Below are positions 54,501-64,000 of a stretch of 64,000 bases of DNA, piece by piece (positions within the stretch are counted from its first letter, which is position 1; each line of letters opens with the position of its first letter). Source of the DNA: Trachythela sp. YZ-2020 (taxonomy: Eukaryota; Cnidaria; Anthozoa; Malacalcyonacea; Clavulariidae); NCBI GenBank assembly GCA_016169945.1, contig JADLSH010000294.1:62001-126000 (forward strand), given 5' to 3'. Made by a program: the position numbers and the translations under genes. The notes beneath the pieces were generated by a model. It saw only the letters and a list, made by a program, of their open reading frames with translations, did no database searches and had not been told where the DNA came from.

Positions 54501-55756
54501 TCCAAAGGGTTGAAATGCTGAAGTTTCGTTCGTACTTGTAGCTCCGGTCTACTTGAAATGAGTATTTTTATCCACTTGGGCAGTTCAGAAAATTCGTCTG
54601 ATATTAACTCCAAAAATTCACTTTTGACATCAGTTTTACTCTCGTCCAAAGCATCCACAACAATCAGCATTGGATCACGTTTGCCAAGGGCATGCAATGG
54701 ATCGTTTAAAAGAACACGAAAGGCATCCGATAGCGCTTCTCGAGAATGTTCACGGCGAAGACCATCAGTTAGTTTATCCCTAAATCCAACAACATTGTCG
54801 CACATTTGACTGGCAAGGGACTGGAGAATTCTGTGAGGATTGCTGTAATCGAAATTTCTATAATCACAAAAGTGGTGGGCTGCGAGTTTGTCACGTTGTT
54901 TGTACAGCTCACAAACTTTTGCAGACAAAACACTCTTGCCAATTCCAGGACCTGCCGTCAGAATCATAACGCTAGATTCTTCATTAATGAACCAACTTGA
55001 CAGCTTTTCAAAAAACCATCCTCTAGTGCCATCTCGAAACTTTTTAGACAAACTATCAATCTTTCCAGTGAAGTCAAACTTGGCTAATCGGTTGATATTA
55101 TTCACATTTTCATGTTGAAATGATTTTTGAAGCTTCGCGATTTTTTCGTCCACACTATCAACTTTTCTTTCAACATCGATCAATTTTGCCAATAGGTCAT
55201 CCTCTAGTTCTTTCCATTCCTTTAATTTCTCAATATAACTTTCTTCTTCAGAGCTGAGAGGAGCTTCCTTTAATTCATCTATATCCTGCTGAGAAATTCC
55301 TAACTTGACCAAAGGATTCGAAATTTCTTGCCACAATGTCTCAAACGTGGTGTCGTCATATTGAGCACTTGATATATGACCATAGACATCATTTCTGAAG
55401 ATTTTGATCCTCGCGATATTAGCAGATATAGATGTATCGCTGGCTGGAGGCATTACGTTCCATCCTGCAGTTGGTGAAGGCAATCCACAAATATTTCGGA
55501 GAAGAACAGTCAATAAAGTTATATCAAAGCTGTTTGAATCTGGCGCTCCTGCAACTGGATAGAGCGACTTCCATTGTGCTGGTTTAATCACGCTGTATCT
55601 TATCTTCTGCAAGGTCGTTTTGTTGGCACTTAATGCAGTAGCTAAAGTGGCAGGCGGATGCTTTACATGTAAAGCCCTTCTTAACGCATCTCCTCCTTTG
55701 TCTATCAATAGTTGACATACTCTGGAAAAATTAGCGTTTGCTTTCACAGGATCCAT
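51563..55756 (-). CDS. HEPN-NACHT-beta-propeller NLR-like receptor, intronless
   Basis: A single open frame from ATG 55756-55754 (context acaacaATGG) to TGA 51565-51563 gives about 1397 residues; a TTG 12 bases upstream is in frame but is not a plausible animal start. Numbering from that TTG (the ATG is codon 5), residues ~80-165 resemble the DZIP3-like HEPN domain (FDITLLTVLLRNIC, GW...P, D.S....I.RIK) and keep RNDVYGH, an R-x(4-6)-H motif as in HEPN ribonucleases. A coiled coil follows (~175-220). The NACHT NTPase has Walker A GPGIGKS (273-279), Walker B LIVVDALDE (368-376) and SSRPE (405-409). After a winged-helix region, residues ~760-1390 are beta-propeller-like with degenerate WD repeats (FSPDSSYFISN). 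Such proteins are STAND-class signalling receptors, cytosolic, thought to oligomerise after ligand sensing. No frameshift is seen. Confidence 0.9.
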   Translation of the reverse strand: MDPVKANANFSRVCQLLIDKGGDALRRALHVKHPPATLATALSANKTTLQKIRYSVIKPAQWKSLYPVAGAPDSNSFDITLLTVLLRNICGLPSPTAGWNVMPPASDTSISANIARIKIFRNDVYGHISSAQYDDTTFETLWQEISNPLVKLGISQQDIDELKEAPLSSEEESYIEKLKEWKELEDDLLAKLIDVERKVDSVDEKIAKLQKSFQHENVNNINRLAKFDFTGKIDSLSKKFRDGTRGWFFEKLSSWFINEESSVMILTAGPGIGKSVLSAKVCELYKQRDKLAAHHFCDYRNFDYSNPHRILQSLASQMCDNVVGFRDKLTDGLRREHSREALSDAFRVLLNDPLHALGKRDPMLIVVDALDESKTDVKSEFLELISDEFSELPKWIKILISSRPELQVRTKLQHFNPLEIRPDDQDHNLDLGHFIGNSLANLNRNNVTSLVSKCEGSFLYAYYLVEELKEIHLGIEPSIIDFAPKGIAGFYEKQFKRLKTGLQRFKPGILKSFVNVIAASRAPLPIKILLTCMDLPGEIYEIRKAVIDIMSEFIPVYEECLTVYHKSLTDWLTLEGFEEHEFVADVADGTKRLWRACRSVYSDIASLQSVSDFRFSPEEKFALDNGAGFLVNVGETVDFHWLVHVKLNFFKLKFCGNINVDFCQVIRVCSSKLSDDLNWKIFQHHNLFKSLPMRGEDGKRKVHIYLQSLANGYFNFVQNSISCKNAARDILDETKEIWMEEVANANNTNYKIVSSTVFRKGVVISTPCIASSPDYTLLACLHKHRVEVFKLPCLTLIFELEVNWTGGSSDFLTFSPDSSYFISNSIRSSVCIREQKEVPFIPDGPERVNSCSFSSCGMKLVTITYRCIQVWDVRKKVLLVEDKTQISFYRCAFSTDNAHIFVFFRSIFPIIAFWDFTTLERLDSNNVCVDTCLAHNDNFQIISSPGWHPNPDITTYHFHLPNGEIVLIINRSCSKPFAWKGRKCVLLSLFYPLVVYDFIKQEVVDTFRIDCLPCDIYIDSMLKLDETNFLICFNHNQAILLSFESNLAETSVAPFFNNTAVKCCTISADNLYVACCYENRILAIKSVGNGETLQTLVLKQSPKACWWSEGFLWMVCEGVVVKYPYNSTLTKVLGNYLEECSIRFFRVLKFAGGVLVIDDDNGNVSIWKIYNGKLCPQQIPDPFFYATSAAISSDGCAVLLYSSCESLNSDDIELLAFRYELCVWEEACENRWELIASKIIVALEDNLDDVDDMVDSFDDDLVMISREISRFFLAGTKNSRRLVWLNHFPRFNNEMEVCLIDFSDIMPSGEGFPINRSPFVSEVKFLPPHFLIIRDHHWIHFSNVSDAKIIASLYLSYNSMIWEDGCIFYLASQGALLFLLKNDSQYFKIHNIKNHLK

Positions 55757-56010
55757 TGTTGTCTTCAATCATGAACGTTAGCTTCCTTTATCAATAGAAG
55801 TGAATAATAGCATAAAATATTTGTATTGTATTAAAGGAAACTTGTTATCCACCAAATAGTAGTGCATGGATCAACTATTTTGAAGTTTCTGCGGGTAAAG
55901 GGAAGCCTACAAACATACAGCTACCGACTGGAAAATTGTTGATGTGAATCTGTCAAGTGCATTTTGCACTGCATCGTACCAAGTCTCCTTGGTTTGCTAC
56001 GCCGATGTGT

Positions 56011-56808
56011 CGCCGATACAATTTTCCCTTTCGTAAACGGTCAGCTTGTCCCGGACCGGTCAGCTCGTTCCACCTCCACGCGTGGATCATGCACACGCGC
56101 AAATTGCCCACGCAAAGTCCTCCCTCCTTTAACTACGTGTTTTAATTTTTGACAAAGAGTAAACAAATCCACCGTGCAGACGTGCGTCGCTTTCATCTCC
56201 CGTGCATTAATACCGTGTACACAATTCTGTGTATAGTATACGAAGTAAATTTTGCGGCATGAGGTAAGTCTTAAATAGTGTTTACAAATTACTAAGAAAA
56301 ACATCGGTACGCAAAGCGATTATTATTTTGTGTTTCCGGCAAGTTTATTAGCTGTAAATGTTCTTATATGATTATGCAATTACTTTTTATTTTTTCCGGT
56401 TTGGATGGCCTCCACGGGAATGTTGTTAGTGAGAGTTAAGAAAAACGCCCCAAATCTCGAGCCCAAGGCGAGAGAATTTGCGAGCATTTCTTAACACGAG
56501 CAACATTCCCAAGTGTTTGGATCAGGCCATCCAAACACGGAAACCATAAAGTAATTGTTTTATAAAATAACAACAACACGATAGTCTTCCGTGTTTGGAT
56601 GGCCTGATCCAAACACGGGTTTCGACCAATCAGAGCACGCGTTATATACATGTTATTTTATAAACATTGTTACTAAGAATACAGAATTGTAATTTTTGTG
56701 TTAGTTCAATTATTCTAGTTATTTCGTTTCGGGTTACTTGTTAAAATCATCTCCGCATGAGAGGTGGGACGAGCTGACCGTTTATCAAAGGGAAAATTGC
56801 GTCGCGGA
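56011..56808. repeat. Inverted-repeat element upstream of the NACHT gene
   Basis: ATTTTCCCTTTCGTAAACGG at 56021 and CCGTTTATCAAAGGGAAAAT at 56778 are complementary, as are GTCAGCTCGTTCCACCTC (left) and GAGGTGGGACGAGCTGAC (right). The left arm has an internal duplication of GGTCAGCTNGTYCC. Outer ends and target duplication were not resolved. Confidence 0.55.
56393..56640. repeat. Palindrome cluster with GTGTTTGGAT motifs
   Basis: Three hairpin-forming blocks. CCGTGTTTGGAT...ATCCAAACACGG is at 56589-56618; a related AGTGTTTGGATCAGGCCATC is at 56512; and GGGAATGTTG (56418) pairs with CAACATTCCC (56501-56510), enclosing TTAAGAAA / TTTCTTAA-type arms. A foldback MITE nested between the arms of the larger inverted repeat is likely. 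Confidence 0.5.
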
Positions 56809-57421
56809 TATGAGTGAAGCGCGCAGACCACATCACTAAAAATTCCACGGTTGGCGCCGGCAGAAAAGGTTCGATTTCTTAATAACTATCGTGTCGACAT
56901 GGATATTTTCAAGTAATAACAACAAATGTAATAAACTTATAAGGAGAGAGAAATCTAGTCATTGCACGTAACTTTAAACCAAAGATACGACGCGACAAAA
57001 TTTTCGATGAACAGTTTTGTTGTTTTTCTAACAATTGTACTCTCATTATTATGAAATTTTGTAATTTTTCAAAAAAATAAACTTTACAAGGGGTCTAAAT
57101 TTACGCATGTACAGTAACTATACAACCGGAGTAGTAAACTTCAAAATTTACTATTCTGTCTGAAAATCCTCTATTCCTTATTTTCTTTTATCTCAGAGCC
57201 TGTATGCATAAGCTAATATTTCTGACATTTGAGACGCCATCTTCAAAACCCCTGACCTGAAGATCAAGCACTTGTGTTATTGTCTGATCAGAGTTTTATT
57301 CATATACCAAGGATCTATCAAATGAATTGCTCTGCTGCGAACAAATTCTAATAAAATTTTTATCTACAATTTATGACATTGAAAGGTGGGACACTTAGAT
57401 CAAAATGTTATCCTTTGTTGC

Positions 57422-58994
57422 ATTACAGTCAATTTCAGATTATTTTTCCGCGGCGTGTTGCGAAGTACGTTGGGAAAGTGGGAACCACATTTCAAATTAC
57501 GGAAGTTCATTGCAAACTTCCGTACGTAGTTCGCTATTTCGCAACGAACTTCGTGCTCATTGATGTACGAAACTCAATTCAAGAAAAAAGACTAAGTTTA
57601 CAAATTACAATGTTTATAAAATGAATATATATGGAACGTAACTACTTTACGGTACAAGGAAAAGCAATACCTATAATAAGGTTCGCGATGTAATTGTTGA
57701 TAAGTGGCTAAATGGTTCGCAACCATTTGAATTAGCCCGCCAAATGAGCCTGCGAGCTCGTCTTCGTTTCTTGGCCTTTTTTGTTTTCTTTTGTTTCCTG
57801 TGTTTGTTTTTTCTCTTGCTACGCTGTTCCTCGCGCTTGTCTAAGCACTTGGTTTTATCAGTTCGCTCTGTTCGTGGCTCTGTTTTTACCAAAACTTCGA
57901 CTTCGTTCTTTATCGGCGAGACATAATTATTGTCCCAGGCGTCAACATTGGTGTCTGATGGGATCCAACATTCTTTCTACATTTAGAGATTAAGATTCTC
58001 AGTTGCTCCACATCGTTTGCCGTAACTGCTGGAATTTTTCCATCCTCGGCGTAAGATTTTTTAAATTCGCTTCCACTGGTAAAATCGTCCATTGACCTGA
58101 TTTGAGCTTCAATTTCTTGAAGCGCTGATTTATTTTTCTTTAGCTCGACCTTTAAGCTGTGGAGTTTACTGAAATACTCAGTATGTTTTTCCTTCAGGCC
58201 ACAACACGTGCATTCCGTAAAAAGACAGCAAAACACGTGTAACGGCTAAGTCATGTACCTGCTAGTCTAGCTAAATATTTGCACGCTAAGCGTTTTATTA
58301 CGGCTTTTTACGCCCATGGTCATGATTGTGCGTTAAAAGTATTTACTTGAAAGTTGCAAGAGACGACGTAATAATCATGATGTACTTACTCTATTCGTTT
58401 TCGATTGATCTTGTACTCGATCGTATGTATCCGAGTCAGAGTCGCCAAAAGATAAATTGCCATTTTCCATATTTTTCCCTGCGGTAGACGATGAATACAT
58501 AGCTGTTGTTGACGTTTTTGTTGATTTTTCTTAGACTTTACGAGAACTAGAGGAGACTCGTCGCGTAAAAGTTGTATTTGATAAGACAACAGATTTTTGG
58601 CGCCCATGGTTACGTCCGAACCTTGAAACATCGCGTCCAAGTCCTTTTCTGAAATCAACTTAATTTGTAACCGCGTGGTAAAGCCATTCACCTTTAGAGT
58701 TGTTCTATAACATTTGTAGACTTGCTATCCAGCTTTTTGGACAGCTCTTGGATGAATAATTCCAACTCTGACATATTTTATCGTATAAATACTGTATATA
58801 TTGTGTAATATTGTAACTATGCGAGAAGACGAAGTTCGTACATCAGTAAGCGCGAAGTTGCGACGTTCGTTGCGAAGTAGCGAACTACGTATACGGAAGT
58901 TCGCAATGCACTTCCGTAATTTGAAATGTAGTTCCCAATTTCCCAACGTATTTCGCAACACGCCGCGGAAATGTAATCTGAAATTGACTGTAAG
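57422..58994 (-). mobile_element. 1.6-kb TIR element with its own small gene
   Basis: CAGTCAATTTCAGATTA near 57427 is inverted as TAATCTGAAATTGACTG ending near 58990. The arms continue through CCGCGGCGTGTTGCGAA and several GGAAGTTCGYAATG-type words for about 170 bp. TTGC on both sides (57418-57421 and 58995-58998) may be a 4-bp duplication. The interior encodes the minus-strand gene listed next. Superfamily unknown. Confidence 0.55.
57671..58691 (-). pseudogene. Unrecognised coiled-coil/basic protein of the 1.6-kb element
   Basis: First exon from ATG 58691-58689: MNGFTTRLQIKLISEKDLDA..., then after a small frame slip in an A run near 58530 a Ser/Asp-rich stretch (NGNLSFGDSDSDTYDRVQ) ending at donor AGA|GTAAGT near 58386. 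After a pyrimidine-rich tract a second exon from about 58200 encodes a helical segment (HTEYFSKLHSLKVELKKNKS) and ...VEQLRILISKCRKNVG. Another slip near 57910 leads to a very basic tail (KRKNKHRKQKKTKKAKKR). It looks like a nuclear, DNA-associated protein. No catalytic domain is visible; family not recognised. Confidence 0.45.
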
Positions 58995-58998
58995 TTGC

Positions 58999-60136
58999 TG
59001 TAGAATTATCGACAATACTGTACAGAACACAAAATAGCAATATTGAACAGGGGTAAGAAGGTAATGTTACCGGTTCACATATTTTGTCATTGATTGTACC
59101 TCACTATTGTAGGTTACCCAGTCACTTCCTGGGCCTGGGCTATTTTACTATATATGGTATAGCGGAATAGCGTAAATTTCGACCCTGTATTGCCGAAAAA
59201 CGAGGTTTCTAAGAAAAGTACAACCTGATTACCCGAGGGGTGTAACTAAAAGGAACCACAAGGGCCGATCAAGAAATGGACTTCTGACGGCTACCCGCCA
59301 GACGTATCGACGAAACTCTTTATGGCGTATTAATATAGTACTCAGTATATATATCTACACTATACGCGAATTAAAATACGACAAAAATTAAACAAGATTG
59401 CAGGTATGTTTCATGCGATATTTTCAGGCTGGGTTATCACCGTAGGCGTAGCTCAGGCTGCGGTGTTCAAGTAAAAATATAGCCGTTGTGTAAGTTCTCG
59501 CACGCATGCATGAAAAATACAAACCTCAACAGTATAGGATTTTCTTGTTTGAAGCAAAGGTTTTTCATCAAATAATTAGTAAGATACGTGTTGCTTTTAT
59601 TCTAGATCTTCAGTCGTACTCATGACGAATAAGGTCGGATCAATAGCCAGAAATGCACACGTTTAAATCTGTTCAAATGCTGTTTGGGTCTGTATACAGA
59701 TGTTTTATTAACCATTTATTTTTGTACTCACCAATCTATCTTTCCCTGGAGAGATATCAAATCGTTCGCTTTTCTCTGAGAAAATATCAAACTCCTACCA
59801 TATTGCATGAAGTTTCTTTGTGAAATAAAAATCTATTTTAAACAAGAGAAATCGGATAATTATGACAAGCATCTATTTTGGCAGACACGCAATATGATTG
59901 ACTAGCTGCTGACGTTACAGGTTTCCCAGTATCGCCCAGGGGAAATACGCATTTCTAATTGCCCTTAACGACTTTGTTATTACACAGAGTAAATGTTCCT
60001 TATTTCATGATATCATCTCTAGGGTTCACCTCGAGTTGGACAGCTAATAACTACATCATATTTCTAAAGGTCATGGGTCAAACAATCTCTCTCCCAGAAA
60101 GCAACCATATTACTAATCATGATAAGTGCCTCAAAC
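58999..60136. other. No gene recognised
   Basis: AT-rich unique DNA with only short ORFs. Confidence 0.5.
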
Positions 60137-60345
60137 AGGACAGGACCTCTCTCCTCCGCAGAGGTTTCCCCCCTCCCGTTCTCCTCCCCGCCCGCGCTCC
60201 GAATTTTAGCGGTTTCTTCATTATATTACCGTTTAGCGCATTTTATTTATTACCATCTAGCGTATTACCATCTAGATAGCGTACAAAGCACTGAGGTGAT
60301 CGAAAGCCTCTGCGGAGGAGAGATCGAGGGACAGGACGATAAACA
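60137..60345. repeat. Inverted repeat with CTCTCCTCCGCAGAGG arms
   Basis: GACCTCTCTCCTCCGCAGAG (60144) is complementary to CTCTGCGGAGGAGAGATC (60309), with outer CAGGACAGGA / GGGACAGG text and a direct TACCATCTAGCGTATTACC-like duplication in the centre (~60225-60275). MITE-like; target duplication unresolved. Confidence 0.5.
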
Positions 60346-60714
60346 TCCCGCATCAACAAAAACAGAACGTGAAAAATATTACAGAAAAATGTACATGCAG
60401 GGATGCCTGTTTGAAGGAAAAGAGTATACATTTCCTGAAGATAGCAAGTAGTACTTGTCATAATTTTAAAGGAATTAAAACCCACAGGTGCAGATGTCCT
60501 ATATATAAAACAATTATTGAATTCAGTTTTTGCATGATACTGTATGCCCTCTCGCCCCAACCTCCAGGCGCCACTGTTTATGGCCAAGGGCAAATTGGGG
60601 CTCTGTCCATCCCCTTTTCTTCTTGATGTTCTGGTTAAGATCTACAATTACAACCCAGCAATACTGGTAGATTTCACGTCGGCCTCATACTACTTGGGCA
60701 AGACATGCATGTGG

Positions 60715-60987
60715 CAGTGGCGTAGGAAGCGAAGGGGGGGGGGGGGGAGCAATATTATATGAGGGGGGGGGCGAAAAATATGTTTCGGCCCCCCCAAAAA
60801 ATAAAATAGTTTTCATGAAAATGATGGAAACAGCTTAGTTACCTGAACAAGCTAACTAAAGCTCTCTAAACGGCCGTTTCCGGCAATCTGGGGGCTTCAA
60901 ATTTTAAAAATATTTCGCTCGGCATCAACCATGGTGGCGCCTCGTGAGCTTGGCCCCCCCAATGTTGAATACGTTCCTACGCCCCTG
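60715..60987. mobile_element. hAT MITE with G-tract
   Basis: The ends CAGTGGCGTAGGAAGCG and CGTTCCTACGCCCCTG are inverted, flanked by the 8-bp duplication GCATGTGG (60707-60714 and 60988-60995). CAG...CTG ends and an 8-bp duplication are the hAT rule. The interior has G runs of 13 (with one break) and 9, answered by C7 runs, giving strong G-quadruplex or hairpin potential. Non-coding. Confidence 0.85.
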
Positions 60988-61379
60988 GCATGTGGCCTTT
61001 ATCATCTTATCACTTTTCAATAATAGATAGTGTACTTTACTGTCTTTAGAAATTCATTTCGGATAGGTCAGTTCCAATGGGAAATCTTACCATTGTATAA
61101 AAATTTCCTTTGGCAGGACTCTATAGGATTTGGGCCAAACTCAAATAAGAATTCCAATATTGTGTTTTTCCTGATGGGGAGAGTTCTGAGTGTAAATACT
61201 GACATAGGTGTTGCAAAAATCTAACTAAAAATGTAACTAGAATAAAGCAAAACCTGGCAAATCTCAATAAACAATAAATATACACTATACTTTACTTCAA
61301 ACATAGAATACCAATATTGGTAGATAAGAATACAAACATATAAGGATTAAAAAGTGATTATATATATATATATATAATC

Positions 61380-61517
61380 ATAGATTTTCGCTTACCTCAA
61401 AACTTGTCTGCAACAGGCTGTTTCATCTGTAAAGAATCATCAGGCAGAATCATCTGATGATTCTTTACAGATGAAACAGCCTGTTGCAGACAAGTTTTGA
61501 GGTAAGCGAAAATCTAT
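61380..61517. repeat. 64-bp perfect inverted repeat with 10-base loop
   Basis: Left arm 61380-61443 and right arm 61454-61517 are exact complements around GCAGAATCAT. The right arm contains CTGATGATTC...GATGAAAC, which has the spacing words of a hammerhead ribozyme core (CTGATGA ... GAAAC). It is followed by TTGCGTTTCGTAGACCTA. Just upstream is (TA)n. Confidence 0.8.
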
Positions 61518-61669
61518 AATTTGCTCTAACTATATGTTGTCGAGCACTCTTTGCGTTTCGTAGACCTAAACCTACACGTATATATATAATCAAATATATT
61601 AAAATGCTACCTGAATCTTTATAATTATTAACTTATATTATTAACAACCTGAATTTTGATACAAACTTA

Positions 61670-61735
61670 ATCCTATTCCTAACTTTAATCCTAACCCTAA
61701 CCCCTTAATCCTAAACCTAATTTAGGAATAGTAAC
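61670..61735. repeat. Telomere-like degenerate tract
   Basis: Units AATCCTAACCCTAACCCC and TTAATCCTAAACCTAA, similar to the tract in 15105-15190. Short and degenerate, therefore interstitial and not a chromosome end. Confidence 0.6.
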
Positions 61736-61739
61736 CCGT

Positions 61740-63164
61740 ATAAAGGCTATAAAATTAAATATGAATTATAGGAAATAATACTGGTTTAGGTCTGGGTTTA
61801 GATCTTACCGATCTCACCGAACTATGGCATTGCCTAAAAAATAGGTCCGCAAAGCGTACATGTATCTGCTCATGCGTATTTGCATAATTGTATAATGATG
61901 TAAAAGCATGAGGTCAATGTCACTCAATGAGTGTACCGTTAAAAAACTGTGCACAAAGGGGATGAGGGCCTTAGTCGTCTTACACAGGGTTTTATGAAGC
62001 GTGGGGGAGCGTGCTGTACACATGGGGAAAATAGGGGATTTGGAAATGCGACCGCGCAGGGAAAGATCTAAAAACGTTGTGTGAGACTAGAAAAAATGCT
62101 CAAGAACGCACGCTCCTCCCACGCTCCACGAAACTAAGTGTAAGACGACAATTTATTATATAAACATAAGTGTTATAAAATCGTATTTAAACACACGTAA
62201 AAAATACGATATTTTTACGTGTGAAAATATCATTTTTGCAAGCCAATCAAAAACCTATTACTATTTGTGTACTATTTACATATTTGTTTTTGAGTTTCTA
62301 TATCATGAATTGTCGTTTGTTTATAATTTGTTTATAAAATAATACGCTCACTCGTGAGCAATATTCTCTTCAACACTCGAAATAAATTCCATATTTCCGC
62401 GCAACCATGTAATATTCTCTATATATGTTTTAAAACTCGCAACCCTCTGCGGGGGAGAGTGGGAGCAATGTTTAGAACAATTGTCGAAACCTTCAGATTT
62501 TAGTCTTTTATACTTGAGAATAAAGGTTAATGTATATAACACCACTATTTACACACCACATATAAATATTACATACCATCAACTCATTTAGTCCCCGTAG
62601 TTACAGTTTGCGATTGGAACGAAATGCCAAGCTGTGCTTATATCTTTATGCCAATCAATATCAAAAGTATAAGGTGATGTTGACTATCGAAATGACAATG
62701 ACGAATTTGGCCCAAATAGTGTTGAGAATAAATATTACATTATTTTAATACTTTTATGAGTGAACTTTGTCGAAATATAAACTCGAATAATGCAGGATAT
62801 TCGTACAATATTTAAAAAGGCTTACCTTGTTTCCTGATTCAAATGACATTGATATATAGCAGGTCAAGTCGAGTAAATACTTTGTGTAAATTGGCGATCA
62901 TTTCCACAGCGTAAAATGCTATCAACCACTTCCAATACTCCCTAAAAATACTCCTTCGACTCTTGCCATGTTCAAAACAGTACAGAAAATTAAAATTATC
63001 GTTGGTTTGTTGGATAATTTGCACCGTCAAATTTAAAATTTTACTCATGTTTACAATTCTCGCCCTTCAGTAGTCCGCCATCTTGAAATAATCAACATCA
63101 ATCCAGTTATACATCGAGATCAAAGAGTAACAATATAATTACGTCATTTTAAGCTAGCGGTCAC
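61740..63164. other. No gene recognised
   Basis: AT-rich DNA. A short inverted repeat near 62190-62225 (CACACGTAAAAAATACGATA / TATTTTTACGTGTG) is the only structure noted. ORFs under 70 codons lack domains. Confidence 0.45.
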
Positions 63165-63545
63165 CAGTGAGCTCTATATATATATATCTGGAGTGAGAAC
63201 TTATGTCCAAAAAGTGAAGCCAAAGATGGCGGAAATTGACGTCCAGTGCCAATCCCTTTCTATTGTTTTCGACCGCGCGGTTTGCACAAGCCGGCAAGGA
63301 GTGTGCCGAAATTTCGTTTTTTTACTCCGATGTAAACAATAACATTATGATTTTATGAACTAATAACTTGATTAGCGATGCGATCTGTTAGTATAAACTG
63401 GAATTAGCTAGAAAAATGGTATGAAAACTGTTTATGACCTTCATGAGTTTGGACGTCAATTGCCGCCATCTTTGGCTTCACTTGGCCTATTGGCTATTGG
63501 CCGAACATTAGAAGTTCTTACTCCAGATATATATGGAGCTCACTG
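63165..63545. mobile_element. hAT MITE, foldback
   Basis: CAGTGAGCTCTATATATATA at the left and TATATATGGAGCTCACTG at the right are inverted. The 8-bp duplication GCGGTCAC is at 63157-63164 and 63546-63553. The arms remain complementary through GTGAAGCCAAAGATGGCGG / CCGCCATCTTTGGCTTCAC. Non-coding. CAG...CTG with 8 bp is diagnostic of hAT. Confidence 0.85.
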
Positions 63546-63649
63546 GCGGTCACTGATTCGTCAAACGAGGTGTAAGCTAATCGGTGATTGGCTGATATAA
63601 GCTCGTCGCTGAATGGCTACAAGCTTAACACACTCTTACTCGCACGATG

Positions 63650-63905
63650 GCAATATATCTGCATTCGCAGATACAAAAATTTGTATCATTACCATACCCA
63701 CAAACGTCTACGACCACACCTACATATTTTACATGTTTACAATTCTAATAATAAACAGCCAATCAACTTTTTATAGCAATTGTTACTAAGCACCGGATTG
63801 GCTGTTTGAAAATAGAATTGTAAACAAACTAAACATGCAAAAATATGTAGGTGTGGTCGTAGATGTTTGTGGGAGTGGTAGCGATACGAATTTTTGATGC
63901 AATGC
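63650..63905. repeat. Foldback repeat
   Basis: CACAAACGTCTACGACCACA at 63700 pairs with GTGTGGTCGTAGATGTTTGT near 63850, and TTTACAATTCTA with TAGAATTGTAAA closer to the centre; GCCAATC / GATTGGC flank the loop. About 255 bp in all. Target duplication not found. Confidence 0.6.
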
Positions 63906-64000
63906 CACAGTTCGGTGAGATCCGTAATCTTTAGATCAACTTACCAGACTTAAGTTCGTTTCAACTCAACAGTCACAATTTGTCAATTTCACATTGCGTG

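Noticed and set aside
55757..55768. Start of the NACHT protein at an in-frame TTG giving four extra residues
   Set aside because: TTG is not a normal start in animals; the ATG at 55756 has a good context.
57744..57993. Plus-strand Phe/Leu/Cys-rich ORFs suggesting a membrane protein
   Set aside because: Antisense of a Lys/Arg-rich coding segment on the minus strand.

Overview
The window looks like nuclear DNA of an invertebrate animal, most likely a cnidarian. The reasons are AT-rich sequence, very low gene density, one intronless immune-type receptor gene (DZIP3-like HEPN, NACHT, beta-propeller) of a kind expanded in cnidarians, metazoan LINE, Ty3/gypsy and ISL2EU elements, and TTAGGG-family telomere-like tracts. 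The species cannot be named from sequence alone. Only one host-type gene looks intact: the minus-strand NACHT gene at 51563-55756. Almost everything else with a recognisable origin is mobile DNA.

Layout. 1-9.5 kb: the last codons of a LINE, a PIF/Harbinger-type MITE (2734-2932), a long-TIR pogo-like element (3089-5972) and a hAT-like MITE (7563-7794). 9.3-10.4 kb: two small possible coding fragments separated by two abutting mariner MITEs. 10.6-12.8 kb: C/T-rich hexanucleotide arrays punctuated by two copies of a 227-bp palindromic unit. 14.8-15.3 kb: a telomere-like tract inside a dispersed repeat. 15.8-19.7 kb: a minisatellite split by a 3.3-kb TIR element. 19.8-20.8 kb: a hAT-like MITE whose right TIR carries two fused mariner MITEs. 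21.4-21.7 kb: a tRNA-like retroelement with terminal direct repeats and a 12-bp target duplication.

22.9-41.9 kb is one nested tower. A LINE reverse transcriptase ORF is split by a 17.3-kb insertion. That insertion holds a Mutator-like element (9-bp TSD) with an OTU-protease exon. The Mutator-like element has received a second LINE (itself hit by a Harbinger MITE), a 53-bp palindromic hAT-like micro-MITE, another Harbinger MITE and a Ty3/gypsy retrotransposon. The 3' LTR of the gypsy element is cut by a 4.8-kb inverted-repeat element (6-bp TSD, IS3EU-like), which in turn holds a mariner MITE and a TTAA-flanked Kolobok-like element. The IS3EU-like element carries in each arm nine copies of a 21-bp palindrome at alternating ~32/41-bp spacing, the most unusual structure in the window.

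41.9-43.9 kb is a 2-kb foldback element with a 10-bp TSD. 43984-49040 is a complete-length ISL2EU transposon with ~960-bp TIRs and two convergent genes, a THAP-DDE transposase and a SWIM-YqaJ nuclease-like protein, each broken by one frameshift. After the NACHT gene, 55.9-64 kb holds several inverted-repeat elements, two clear hAT MITEs (60715-60987 and 63165-63545), a 64-bp perfect palindrome and a small element with an unrecognised coiled-coil/basic gene.

All calls come from reading the sequence. Superfamily names rest on target-site duplications, terminal motifs and remembered family rules; no database search was possible.
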